Part shown: one piece after another, positions 36,025-43,890 of the stretch
How the letters are laid out: each line of letters begins with the position of its first letter
How positions within the stretch are numbered: position 1 is the stretch's first letter
Assembly (NCBI GenBank): GCA_022360055.1
Contig: JAKSDO010000272.1
Span: 1 to 44,196 of the forward strand
Source of the DNA: Cytophagales bacterium
GTDB taxonomy: Bacteria > Bacteroidota > Bacteroidia > Cytophagales > Cyclobacteriaceae
Direction of reading: 5' to 3'
Length of the DNA stretch: 44,196 nucleotides
Made by a program: the position numbers and the translations under genes
The notes under the pieces: model-generated
Told to the model about the DNA's origin: nothing
What the model saw: the letters and a program-made list of their open reading frames with translations, nothing else
The model's database searches: none

Positions 36025-36055
36025 AAAAATCCACAATGCTAAACTGTGGATTTTT
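36025..36055. terminator. Rho-independent terminator
   Basis: AAAATCCACA pairs with TGTGGATTTT across a 9-base loop, with A and T runs on both sides. It lies between the convergent DUF819 and ferritin genes and could serve both. Confidence 0.85.
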
Positions 36056-36067
36056 GAGTATTACAGA

Positions 36068-36622
36068 TTACATTCCTTTGTCTGTCGAAGCTGAGGTTCT
36101 CAAACTTTCCCCCAGTTTGCCGATTTCCTGGTCGATCGTCCACAATCCCACTCCTTCTTCACCTATGATTTCAAACAATTCCAGGATTCTTCTGGCAAGT
36201 GTTTCTTCTTCCCGCTGCTCTGTTACATACCATTGCAGGAAATTAAATGTCGTAAAATCCTTTTTTGTAAAACAATGATCGACCAACGTGTGGATTGATT
36301 TGGTCACTTCGATTTCGTGCTCAAGTATATCTTCGAAAATAGAGCGAAGGGAGCTGAATTTATGAGAAACTCCTGTAATTTCAGGCTGAAGCGCGTGCCC
36401 TCCGGCTTCATTTACATATCTGAATATTTTCATCATATGCATCCGCTCTTCGTCGGCATGATCATATAAGAAAGCCGAAGAATTTTCGTACCCCATGGTC
36501 TCGCTCCAGGAAGCCATCGAAAGGTAAATTGCCGATGAGACCGCTTCAAGTTTTATCTGTTCGTTCAAAAGTTTCTCGGTCTCTTCGAGTAAGGATCTGG
36601 ATTTTGTTATAATTTCTTTCAT
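36068..36622 (-). CDS. Bacterial ferritin (FtnA-like)
   Basis: A 184-residue iron-storage protein that forms 24-mer shells and oxidises Fe(II). The ferroxidase residues line up as in FtnA: Glu26 (IKLEAVSSAIY), Glu59 and His62 (HADEERMHM), then further acidic residues in EDILEHEIEVT and in QWYVTEQREEE. Length is slightly above the usual 165 because of a C-terminal tail. It is a single minus-strand gene. Together with Dps about 6 kb away it points to iron and peroxide control. No Fur-type site was identified. Confidence 0.9.
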   Translation of the reverse strand: MKEIITKSRSLLEETEKLLNEQIKLEAVSSAIYLSMASWSETMGYENSSAFLYDHADEERMHMMKIFRYVNEAGGHALQPEITGVSHKFSSLRSIFEDILEHEIEVTKSIHTLVDHCFTKKDFTTFNFLQWYVTEQREEETLARRILELFEIIGEEGVGLWTIDQEIGKLGESLRTSASTDKGM

Positions 36623-36688
36623 GGCATGTGATGTTTCTTTTTAATCAAGATAAAATTATGTTTTTCAAATTAAAAAAGATATTCAAAC

Positions 36689-37255
36689 CTAACTAATAAT
36701 TTTAAGTACATTTTGCGCTTGCAGAATGTGTCGTTGGTTATGTGCGATCATAAAATGTAAGGCGTCCCCGATACACATTTTCAAAATCGAGCCGGCTGCG
36801 GTTATGATTTTCGGTTTGGTCAAACTCAAACCGTCCAACCCTTCAATTACATGAATAATGGAGGTTTGAAATCCCAGGAACTCATTCAGAATTTTATCGC
36901 GCTCCCCCTCAGACCGTTTTGGTTTTAAGTTACCAAATGTTTTCATTCTGAAGGCAATGGACTTATCTGGTCTTGGCAGCATGGATCTTACGGCCATCCT
37001 GCCGACCAAACTGTACTTGAAAAATTCATTTTGGCCTTTATACTTTTCTTTATCTTTCACTTTTTTCACCATTTGCGGGATGTAAATGTCAAGCGTCTGA
37101 TTTAAATGGATAAAACACTCCGCTATACTCCATTTTTCCGGAGAAGGTTTCGTGTTGAACTTATTTGGATCCAGTTCGGCAAACTCTTTTTTCACAGATG
37201 AGATGATTTCTAAAGTTTCTTTTTTCCGGTGTTCAAGAAAATCAACTGTTTTCAT
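36689..37255 (-). CDS. DinB-family protein
   Basis: A 188-residue DinB-like four-helix-bundle protein. The metal-binding His triad is visible as WSIAECFIHLNQ (first His near residue 50) and HFMIAHNQRH near the C-terminus. Members are putative metal-dependent enzymes, often thiol-S-transferase-like, and substrates are mostly unknown. The frame opens further upstream with a TTG at 37282, but the ATG at 37255 (MKTVDFLEHRKK) is the better start. Confidence 0.85.
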   Translation of the reverse strand: MKTVDFLEHRKKETLEIISSVKKEFAELDPNKFNTKPSPEKWSIAECFIHLNQTLDIYIPQMVKKVKDKEKYKGQNEFFKYSLVGRMAVRSMLPRPDKSIAFRMKTFGNLKPKRSEGERDKILNEFLGFQTSIIHVIEGLDGLSLTKPKIITAAGSILKMCIGDALHFMIAHNQRHILQAQNVLKIIS

Positions 37256-37650
37256 ATACTTATCAAATCGGATTGATCCCAAATTGTTTGTTTTATGTGA
37301 TGTTTCATGGGCCGGCTAACATGTATGTGCCTGGAAATATTCGGTTTATTAATCCATCTTTTGATGCCGTTGTCAATAATGTCGCAAGTATTCTGATTTT
37401 TTCAAAGTGATTATCTCACGATCAACATTAGGTTCTTTTATTTTTCGGCACTCGCGGGGAAGAGTTTGCCTCCGGGCAGACAGACTTTTCCGCGGTCAGA
37501 CCCGAATGCCTACCCGGAACGGGAATTTGTAGGGCGCAAGCAATTAAATCCGATCATCCCAAATAGAAAAAGCCTTTCCTGTGTATATTGAATAACAACC
37601 GTTTAAACTCTAAAACACCAAGTGTAAGTTTGCTGGCGTTTCAACATAAA
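37256..37650. other. Intergenic region upstream of the DinB gene
   Basis: About 400 bases, of mixed composition with a G/C-rich part near 37440-37510. No gene, repeat or promoter was identified with confidence. Confidence 0.4.
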
Positions 37651-37676
37651 AAAAAGGCGTCCGAAGACACCTTTTT
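37651..37676. terminator. Rho-independent terminator-like hairpin
   Basis: AAAAAGGCGTC and GACACCTTTTT form a stem around CGAA with one C-A mismatch, flanked by A and T runs. It stands 23 bases before an ATG at 37699 and is not directly after any surviving gene. Confidence 0.65.
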
Positions 37677-37698
37677 CAATTAAACAGACAACCTAACC

Positions 37699-37879
37699 AT
37701 GAAAATGAATAACCTTAACTTTTATGCGAACCCTACTTTTATGTTTGTCGGTAATATTAACGGGTGTGTTGTCCGAAATATCGAAAAAGTTGAGTATAAG
37801 GAGTATCAACTTACAAAATGAGACGAGGTTATTTCGTAAACAACACATTATCAGCAATTTAAATAAAGATCAGTCTTGA
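37699..37879 (+). pseudogene. Possible remnant of a secreted-protein gene start
   Basis: The ATG at 37699 follows the leader AACCTAACC and opens a 40-codon frame beginning MKMNNLNFYANP. From base 37724 a different frame reads MRTLLLCLSVILTGVLS, a good signal peptide, for 51 codons. Joining the two frames with a one-base shift would give an N-terminus like those of exported Bacteroidota proteins such as SusC-type receptors. The rest of such a gene is absent. This is low-confidence interpretation; the 51-codon frame could equally be a small secreted protein. Confidence 0.25.
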
Positions 37880-38010
37880 GTTTTTAGAATGTGAGCTTTT
37901 ACGGATGCCGGGCATTTTAATCACTAGCGGGAATTTTCCAGACGCTCATAGTTTTTAACGCCAAAATTTTCAGGCGACGATCCGTATGAATTTTTGAGGC
38001 GGCCGGATGG
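37880..38010. other. Short intergenic region
   Basis: Nothing recognised between the possible gene remnant and the stop codon of the radical SAM gene. Confidence 0.4.
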
Positions 38011-39288
38011 TCAAATCATTTCGGATTCCTGCAGGGATTCTCTTTTCTTTTTGGCGATTTCATCCTCTACCTGTATGGTGAGCAAGTCACCAAATATTCT
38101 ACACTCGTCCAACCTGCATGAATTCACCAGTTTGCCTTCAAAAACACACATGTCCGGGCAGTCGTCGCACATATCAATTTTGCCATTTTCAAGAAGATCC
38201 GGAGCCTGTACCATGCCAATTCCAAGTGATTTCATCGGATAGAAGAATCGCAGCGGATTTATCAAGCAGTATTTGATAAATTTCCAAAATGCCTTGCGAA
38301 CGAGCGGATCAAATATGGACATTAAAAATACCGTTTTACCGATTCGCTTATTTGGATATACCAGGTAGGTGCCATGGGTAAAGTGATAAACCGCTTGGGC
38401 CAGTTCAAGTGTTTTGCGTCCAAGGGCTCCAAAAGTCTTTCCTTTGGTATTCACAAACAGGCTGCCCCAGAGCCATTTAAATGAAGTATGATCTGCGGTG
38501 CCGCCCAAATATCCCATCGCTTCGTAATCGGGAAAGTGTTTTTTGATAACAGCATAGACGTCTTGCGCGCGTACATTTATTTTTTCATATTCCTCCTGAC
38601 TTACCGTATATCCAAGCTTCCCGATTTCCATTTCCACTTCTTCCCCTTTTGCAAAATACCGAACGCCCGGCATGACAGGTAATCCCCGGTAAATGATCAA
38701 GGAAATGCCGTTGATCAGCAATATATTATCTTTTGCCCATCGAATCAATTCCGGCACTTCATGAAGGTTTTCAGGTGTAACGGTAATCCCGAAATGGGAA
38801 TAAAAGTTATACTTCTTCAGCATTTTGGCGTACCCCAACCGCATATCGTTTAGCTCCAATTCGCTGTGAAGTTTTTTCTTTTTGAATTCCGGTCTTGTTT
38901 GGGTGATGTCGATATGAAAGCTAAAACCCAACAGACCGACTTCCTTCATTTCTTTAAGGATTTTGTCGTTGAGCGCCAACCCATTGGTAAGAATTACAAC
39001 CTTCATTTTTAATCCTACAATGAAGGAAACTATTTCTTTTATGTCGGGATGAAGAATCGGCTCCCCGCCTGCCAGTGAAATGTTGTCGCAGTTTCTCCAT
39101 TTTTTCAGGAACAGAATTTCATCCTTTATCTGTTGAACCGGTTTATGCCCCTCTCCCATCACAAGGCGATAGCAGCCTTTACATTTAATATTGCAAATGT
39201 CTGTTGCTTCGATCCAGCCAATGGGATTATCATTCATGGAGTAGGGAAGGCGGTAGAGATTTTTCTTCTCAGGGTATGTGTTGGTCAT
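38011..39288 (-). CDS. Radical SAM protein with a C-terminal cysteine cluster
   Basis: A 425-residue radical SAM enzyme. The iron-sulfur motif CxxxCxxC is at Cys32, Cys36 and Cys39 (ICNIKCKGCYR). SLAGGEPILHPD at about 70-81 is the SAM-binding GGEP motif, and VVILTNGLAL follows. A second cluster at about 374-396 has five Cys (CDDCPDMC, then CRLDEC) and may bind a further iron-sulfur centre, as in SPASM-type proteins. The segment FSFHIDITQTRPEF is unusual and may mark a subfamily. The substrate is unknown and there is no partner gene beside it. Confidence 0.85.
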   Translation of the reverse strand: MTNTYPEKKNLYRLPYSMNDNPIGWIEATDICNIKCKGCYRLVMGEGHKPVQQIKDEILFLKKWRNCDNISLAGGEPILHPDIKEIVSFIVGLKMKVVILTNGLALNDKILKEMKEVGLLGFSFHIDITQTRPEFKKKKLHSELELNDMRLGYAKMLKKYNFYSHFGITVTPENLHEVPELIRWAKDNILLINGISLIIYRGLPVMPGVRYFAKGEEVEMEIGKLGYTVSQEEYEKINVRAQDVYAVIKKHFPDYEAMGYLGGTADHTSFKWLWGSLFVNTKGKTFGALGRKTLELAQAVYHFTHGTYLVYPNKRIGKTVFLMSIFDPLVRKAFWKFIKYCLINPLRFFYPMKSLGIGMVQAPDLLENGKIDMCDDCPDMCVFEGKLVNSCRLDECRIFGDLLTIQVEDEIAKKKRESLQESEMI

Positions 39289-39420
39289 TTGTGATATATT
39301 TATTGGTCGATAATTTTGTTAATGAATTAATTCCAAAAAGCTTCAATAATTAAAAGTGAAGTACGTCTGCAAAAAGTTCCCTGAATTAAAAAAAATGTTC
39401 AAAGTGTGCTTAATTGAAAT

Positions 39421-39807
39421 CTATTTCATCTTGAGTTCTATTACTCCGGTTTTTAAGGTTTTAAAAAGGGCGATTTTACGGCCGTACAACTGCTTTGCTT
39501 CTTCTTCCGAATTCAACATGTAAACCAAAATATCTTTTACATTATTCAGTTGATTCGGATAGGCTTTCTCCACAGCAACCTCAAAAGCTTTTATGAGTTC
39601 CTGTTCGGCGTTGACCACTTCAAATGCATTCTCAAATTCCTTTTTAAAAACTTTTGTTATTAATACCTTTTCTTGATTTTCCGGCAATGCGTTGAATCCG
39701 GATTTGCACGGAGCTTCAATGAGAATATATCGGACATTTTCTCCTTTCTTATCCATATCGATGGCATAACCCGAAAAGAAAAGTATGGTAAAAACGATGG
39801 CTTTCAT
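39421..39807 (-). CDS. Hypothetical secreted protein, small
   Basis: A 128-residue protein with an N-terminal hydrophobic segment MKAIVFTILFFSGYAIDMDK that looks like a signal peptide. The frame extends 18 codons upstream to 39861 but the ATG at 39807 is better. The mature part is charged and helical, with one cysteine (IEAPCKSGF) and no recognised domain. A/T-rich, as are the next ORFs. Function unknown. Confidence 0.6.
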   Translation of the reverse strand: MKAIVFTILFFSGYAIDMDKKGENVRYILIEAPCKSGFNALPENQEKVLITKVFKKEFENAFEVVNAEQELIKAFEVAVEKAYPNQLNNVKDILVYMLNSEEEAKQLYGRKIALFKTLKTGVIELKMK

Positions 39808-40080
39808 TGCTTTAGATTTTTGTTCTAATAAGTTAATCAAAATTAGAACGATAAAGTTCACTTGTTGATATGGTTTTTAAAAGTTTAATACATAAATAAT
39901 TATGCATTCACCGAATTATTCCCCGGGACCTTCCTCTTTTTATACCTGTTATATTGTATTCCTATTGTGGCTTTAATTCAAGCTTTAATATTATAAATAA
40001 TGATTCATCGCATAGTTAATTTATTTTTAATCCTCATCAGCTATGAGATATTTTTAGTATATAAAAATAAACTGTTAGAA

Positions 40081-40362
40081 ATGAAAACATTATTATTCCT
40101 CCTTTTTGCGGTTATCATTTCGATTGGCTTAATGCACGAAGCCCGGGCTGAAACTACGGAATCCAGTGAAAGAGCCACAGCGGTGATCCATCAAAAAAGT
40201 AAAAATCTTTTGGCAGTTTCCAGCGTTTTCAATAATAGGAAAAGCATGGCGAGATCCGGCTTTCAAATCTTTTCTTCTGCTCGAAAGGTTTTGAAAACAA
40301 GAAAAGGAACCGGGATAGTAAACCAATTGATTTACATTTCAAACTGTTGCCTTTTACGATAG
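40081..40362 (+). CDS. Hypothetical small secreted protein
   Basis: A 93-residue frame. MKTLLFLLFAVIISIGLMHEARA followed by ETTE is a convincing signal peptide. The mature part is basic (about 70 residues) and unrecognised. The frame is open upstream to 40000, where the sequence is hydrophobic, but the ATG at 40081 fits better. It may be a real small exported protein or a remnant; nothing else supports it. Confidence 0.5.
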   Translation: MKTLLFLLFAVIISIGLMHEARAETTESSERATAVIHQKSKNLLAVSSVFNNRKSMARSGFQIFSSARKVLKTRKGTGIVNQLIYISNCCLLR

Positions 40363-40416
40363 CATTAGCAAGGATATTTGGTAAGTTCAATCATTCTTCA
40401 TTTAAATTCTGGCAAC

Positions 40417-40746
40417 ATGAGAATCAAGAGATCCGTTTTAGTGACATGGCTAATATTGAAAGTTTCTATAATTGCGGTATTGTTGTTCATCTCAGCAACC
40501 GTATTTGCAAGCAATGAAAACCGAGATACAGATCATAAGGAAATTTCCGTAAGTGAAGTTCGGTTATCCGAGGATATTTTCAGGCATCGGATATTAAATT
40601 TTGCAAAGGATACAACCAAAATTGAGTTGCACATAGACAGGTATTGGGAAGGAAATCGAATAATAAATCGCAGCGAACGGTTTATCATAAAGAGATGGCC
40701 GGTATTTATACGGTCCTATAAAATGGGCAGGCCAAAAGATCGGTAA
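40417..40746 (+). CDS. Hypothetical small secreted protein
   Basis: A 109-residue frame. MRIKRSVLVTWLILKVSIIA, then VLLFISATVFAS, makes a signal peptide. The mature region is charged (ENRDTDHKEISVSEVRLSED) and ends in a basic stretch. No domain was recognised. It is on the plus strand between a second small secreted ORF and the decayed Band-7 gene. Confidence 0.5.
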   Translation: MRIKRSVLVTWLILKVSIIAVLLFISATVFASNENRDTDHKEISVSEVRLSEDIFRHRILNFAKDTTKIELHIDRYWEGNRIINRSERFIIKRWPVFIRSYKMGRPKDR

Positions 40747-40769
40747 GATCCTCGATTGGAAAATAAAAC

Positions 40770-40990
40770 ATGAAAACTTTTGTGTATCCGAAGTTTACAT
40801 CCATACTTAAATCAAAGAACGTGAATTACGTTATATTAATAATAACCCTTTCTTCAATGGCATCTTCGGGCTGCGCGGTTGTAAGGCAGGGAGAAGTCGG
40901 TGTAAAGAGAAAAAAGCGCCTGATATTCTTGAGACGATCTGTTCGGACTACGAATCAGCAGTACTAAGCGAAATCATTCATTCGGTTTGA
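40770..40990 (+). pseudogene. Decayed Band-7 (SPFH) lipoprotein gene
   Basis: The first 50 or so codons encode a lipoprotein signal (VILIITLSSMASSGC) followed by AVVRQGEVGVKRK, the typical N-terminus of Bacteroidota SPFH/Band-7 lipoproteins. The frame then departs from the family and stops at 40967. In another frame, from 40916 to the TGA at 40988, the sequence APDILETICSDYESAVLSEI resembles an internal part of the same family that normally lies well after the N-terminus. The simplest reading is an internal deletion plus frameshift. The next gene starts inside the final TGA. Confidence 0.55.
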
Positions 40991-41442
40991 GAACATATTT
41001 AAAACATATTGCCAAAACTCAACTGCTCGGTATTGTAGATACCAAAATTGATCATCTCAATGAGAAAGTTTTTTTATTAAAACGTTCGGGCGATACCCTC
41101 TTTAAGAATTTTGGAATTAACAAGTATTTTATAAGTAAGGATTTGATTTTTCCCGACGCTCTTCAACTTGAGGATCAATTGGCAAAATTGGAACATTTGA
41201 AAAAAAGAATTTCAAAGATTGACCTTTACAAGAAATCGAACATAGTCGAATTTGGAAGTTTAGTGATTACAAATTTGGCCATTTACTTTATTTCCGGAGG
41301 GTTTGGGTTGGTTGAGATCAATGGCGACAAGATCTATGCCATATCTCTGGCGTCCGAAATGGGAAAGGTGCTGGAAGGTAAGATCGTCGGGGATAAAATC
41401 GATTATAAGGAAAGGACTATTGAGATTATAGATATTTTTTAG
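40987..41442 (+). CDS. GreA-like C-terminal domain protein, diverged paralogue
   Basis: A 151-residue protein starting at TTG (overlapping the upstream TGA). The C-terminal part, GSLVITNLAIYFISGGFGLV followed by EINGDKIYAISLASEMGKVL, matches the GreA/GreB C-terminal fold and the neighbour at 41540. The N-terminal helix pairs with the neighbour's (LLGIVDTKI and LLEIVEEKI) but lacks the NETK, AGDKYETGR and MAQ motif. Genes of this kind are often misannotated as 3-oxoacyl-ACP synthase. A role in transcription is possible, since Gre factors bind RNA polymerase, but loss of the tip motif suggests altered or lost function. Confidence 0.65.
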   Translation: MRTYLKHIAKTQLLGIVDTKIDHLNEKVFLLKRSGDTLFKNFGINKYFISKDLIFPDALQLEDQLAKLEHLKKRISKIDLYKKSNIVEFGSLVITNLAIYFISGGFGLVEINGDKIYAISLASEMGKVLEGKIVGDKIDYKERTIEIIDIF

Positions 41443-41539
41443 CAGGATATTACCTGAGGATTTGCTTGGAGCTTTTTGAAAGCTTTCGGCTGTATTGATA
41501 TTAAATGGGTGACAATAGGATCAAGTAAGAAGATTTTTT

Positions 41540-41995
41540 ATGAACACTACTGGTAAGAAAAGAATTATTCAAAAGCTGCTCGAAATTGTAGAGGAAAAAA
41601 TAAAGAATACGTGCAGCGCCCTGGACCATGTAAGGGATGCCAGGAATGTTGAAACCAAAAACAGTGCCGGAGATAAATATGAGACAGGGCGGGAAATGGC
41701 TCAAATTGAAATGGATAAATATGAGTATCAACTGGGTGTCCTTTGGAAACAACGGAAAACCATATTTGAGGTCCTTAATTTTAAGAATTCCGCTTCGGCG
41801 ACTGTTGGAAGTCTTGTCACAACCAACCACGGGCGATATATGATTTCTGTTGGCTTGGGAATAATTGAGATCGACGGACAAAAAATTATGGCCATATCAT
41901 TGGATTCCCCGATCGGAAAAGCATTGAAAGGGAAAAAGGCCGGGGAAAAACTGGCTTTTCATGGAAAGGAAATCGAAATTCTGGACATGGAATAA
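41540..41995 (+). CDS. GreA-like protein
   Basis: A 151-residue protein with an N-terminal coiled coil that carries NVETKNSAGDKYETGREMAQ (about 36-55), characteristic of a Bacteroidota family, and a C-terminal GreA/GreB-like domain (VGSLVTTNHGRYMISVGLGI, ISLDSPIGKALKGKKAGEKL). It is likely to act on RNA polymerase like Gre factors, although this is inference. Automatic pipelines often call this family 3-oxoacyl-ACP synthase, without support from the sequence. It follows its diverged paralogue by about 100 bp. Confidence 0.75.
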   Translation: MNTTGKKRIIQKLLEIVEEKIKNTCSALDHVRDARNVETKNSAGDKYETGREMAQIEMDKYEYQLGVLWKQRKTIFEVLNFKNSASATVGSLVTTNHGRYMISVGLGIIEIDGQKIMAISLDSPIGKALKGKKAGEKLAFHGKEIEILDME

Positions 41996-42167
41996 AAAGG
42001 CTGTCTCAAAAGCATCTGTGTTGCCTTATCGTATTTTCCGCGCACGTATTCATTCGGTTATCATAAACTGCCGAACCACTAAGGCCCGTTGACCGCAGTC
42101 ACGGATAGCATATAGATCGCAAAGTAGCGTACGCGCAAAAATAACCGGGTTTTGAGACAGCCTTTTT
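41994..42167. mobile_element. MITE-like element with perfect 18-bp terminal inverted repeats
   Basis: AAAAAGGCTGTCTCAAAA at 41994-42011 is inverted exactly at 42150-42167 (TTTTGAGACAGCCTTTTT). The 138-base interior has no reading frame of note. The left end overlaps the stop codon of the GreA-like gene. No target-site duplication was seen. It could be a non-autonomous transposable element, or a terminator whose loop was expanded by an insertion. Confidence 0.6.
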
Positions 42168-42171
42168 CTAT

Positions 42172-42645
42172 TTATCGGAGGAATGCGGAATACATCCAAA
42201 CTAATTTCTCCTGTTCCCGGATGTAATCACTCATTAATGAGTTAGTGCCTTCATCGTTAATTTCTCCGGATAGATCCAGGACCACACGTTGTTTTGCCAA
42301 TAAAATCTTGAAAGAGTTTAATATCTGACCAACGGCACTCAAGCCGTCCGACGTTTCGTCGCTCTCCTCAATCTCAGAGATCGATTGGTAATCGGTAAAT
42401 TTATGGTTTGGTACCTCTCCCAGGGTCAAAACGCGTTCTGCTACCTCGTCGATTTTATTGAACAGATCGTTGTACAGTTCTTCGAACTTTTGGTGCAGTT
42501 CGAAGAATTTATCCCCCTGAATGTTCCAGTGAAATCCTCGTACATTCTGGTAAAAAACAGAGTAGTTTGCCAGCAAATCATTCAGATGTTTCGCCAACTT
42601 TTCACTCACTTCCTTGTCGAGTCCAATGTGATTTAATTTTTCCAT
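42172..42645 (-). CDS. dps: Dps-family DNA-protecting ferritin-like protein
   Basis: A 157-residue protein that forms 12-mer shells, oxidises iron with peroxide and protects DNA. The inter-subunit ferroxidase residues are in place: His39 in RGFHWNIQG, His51 in ELHQKFEE, Asp66 and Glu70 in FNKIDEVAER. The C-terminus is short and lacks the Lys-rich DNA-binding tail of E. coli Dps. It is divergent from oxyR, and an OxyR-type operator lies in the shared region, suggesting peroxide induction. Confidence 0.95.
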   Translation of the reverse strand: MEKLNHIGLDKEVSEKLAKHLNDLLANYSVFYQNVRGFHWNIQGDKFFELHQKFEELYNDLFNKIDEVAERVLTLGEVPNHKFTDYQSISEIEESDETSDGLSAVGQILNSFKILLAKQRVVLDLSGEINDEGTNSLMSDYIREQEKLVWMYSAFLR

Positions 42646-42706
42646 TTCAATTCGGTTTTATTGTTAACAGTTTGTTTGCAATCATGTTCCTTATATGATT
42701 TCGTTG

Positions 42707-42737
42707 TAAAAATATCGCATCAAATTGTATAGATCAA
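42707..42737 (-). promoter_or_regulatory. Candidate dps promoter
   Basis: On the minus strand TTG at 42737-42735 and TATTTTTA at 42714-42707 are separated by 20 bases, close to the Bacteroidota consensus (last base A instead of G). The OxyR-type operator lies just upstream of the -33 element, where an activator would bind. Confidence 0.4.
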
Positions 42738-42748
42738 GCAAATAATTT

Positions 42749-42774
42749 CTATATTGATTATAGATAATATCTAT
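42749..42774. promoter_or_regulatory. OxyR-type operator between dps and oxyR
   Basis: CTAT-N7-ATAG-N7-CTAT at 42749-42774 matches three of the four spaced elements of the known OxyR site (ATAG-N7-CTAT-N7-ATAG-N7-CTAT). The right half, ATAGATAATATCTAT, fits the consensus half-site exactly. It lies 3 bases before the oxyR ATG and upstream of the dps promoter candidate, so it could control both genes. Confidence 0.75.
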
Positions 42775-42777
42775 GGG

Positions 42778-43719
42778 ATGAATATTCAACAACTGGAATA
42801 CGTTGTTGCCGTTGACAGGTTCAGGCAATTTAGCAAAGCGGCAGATTATTGCCATGTAACACAGGCCACTTTAAGCGCCATGATCAAGAAGCTCGAAGAG
42901 GAGCTGGGCATTATAATTTTTGACCGAAAGACCAATCCCGTGATTACCACAGAACACGGATTGACAGTGCTTGAGCATGCGAATAAAATATTAATGCAAC
43001 TCAAGCTGTTGCGGGAAGGCGTGAAATCTGCTAAAAAAACCGTTGAAGGTCATTTGAAACTCGGAATTATACCAACTGTTGCAACCACGCTTTTATCCAT
43101 TTTCTTAAAGCCCGTGCTGGATAAATATCCTCTTCTGAATCTTGAGATTCACGAGCTTACCTCAATGGATATTGTTGAAAAATTGAGAGTGGGAATTCTC
43201 GATCTCGGTATACTGGCTACCCCGATCAAGGGTCAGTGGGAAATTGAGGAGACGATTTTATATTATGAATCCATGATGGTTTATGGTGTGGAAAATGAGC
43301 GGGAAATGTTTATCAGGCCTGAAGAAATCGACAGCGAGATTATATGGCTGATGGAAGAAGGGCATTGTTTCAGGGAGCAGTCCATCAAGGTATGCAATCT
43401 GAAGAAGAAACAGAATCTTCCCAAAAATCTCAATTTTGAAGCCAATTCATTTGAAACCCTGGTCAATTTAGCTGAGGAATTTGGCGGAATCACCCTGATC
43501 CCGGAATTGTATTATCAGACTATGAGCGAAAGAAGAAAACAAAAAACAGCCATGTTCAAAACTCCGATTCCGGTAAGGGAAATTAGCATGGTTTATTATC
43601 GGCCGTTCGCAAAGTTGAATGCCGTCGAAAAAATATCGGCAGAGATCGTAAAGCGCATGGAGGGCCGGTTGCTTACCGGAGGGTATCGACCTCATGAGCT
43701 TTCCATAATCGGTATATGA
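42778..43719 (+). CDS. oxyR: OxyR-type LysR regulator
   Basis: A 313-residue LysR-family regulator. The winged-helix domain is at residues 1-60 (MNIQQLEYVVAVDRF, then THVTQATLSAMIKKLEEELG in similar form). The redox pair of OxyR is conserved with correct spacing: Cys197 in EEGHCFREQ and Cys206 in KVCNLKK, matching Cys199 and Cys208 of E. coli. Oxidation of these by peroxide activates the protein. The open frame extends upstream through a TTG at 42754, inside the operator; the ATG at 42778 is the natural OxyR start. It is divergent from dps. Confidence 0.93.
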   Translation: MNIQQLEYVVAVDRFRQFSKAADYCHVTQATLSAMIKKLEEELGIIIFDRKTNPVITTEHGLTVLEHANKILMQLKLLREGVKSAKKTVEGHLKLGIIPTVATTLLSIFLKPVLDKYPLLNLEIHELTSMDIVEKLRVGILDLGILATPIKGQWEIEETILYYESMMVYGVENEREMFIRPEEIDSEIIWLMEEGHCFREQSIKVCNLKKKQNLPKNLNFEANSFETLVNLAEEFGGITLIPELYYQTMSERRKQKTAMFKTPIPVREISMVYYRPFAKLNAVEKISAEIVKRMEGRLLTGGYRPHELSIIGI

Positions 43720-43779
43720 TACATATCAACTGGTTTTTTCCGCCGGTTTGTGAATAATCGGTGCGATGGATCGGACAAA

Positions 43780-43797
43780 CCTTCGAAATACCGAAGG
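43780..43797. other. Small hairpin downstream of oxyR
   Basis: CCTTCG pairs with CGAAGG around AAATAC. There is no strong T run, so it is at best a weak terminator. It lies just upstream of repeat copy B, as a hairpin also precedes copy A. Confidence 0.35.
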
Positions 43798-43804
43798 CAG
43801 ATGA

Positions 43805-43890
43805 TTATCCCATGGTGTGTTTGCTTATGAATCAACCTTTTACCTATACTTTATTCTTTAGAAAATGATTTATTGGAAATAAATCGGGGT
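43805..43890. repeat. Second dispersed repeat, copy B
   Basis: The partner of 14070-14155, about 80% identical by eye over 86 bases without gaps. It is intergenic, between oxyR and the PDZ ORF, and shows no reading frame of note. Confidence 0.75.

Noticed and set aside
42754-42777. TTG start of OxyR within the operator
   Set aside because: OxyR proteins begin MNIxxLEY, which fits the ATG at 42778.
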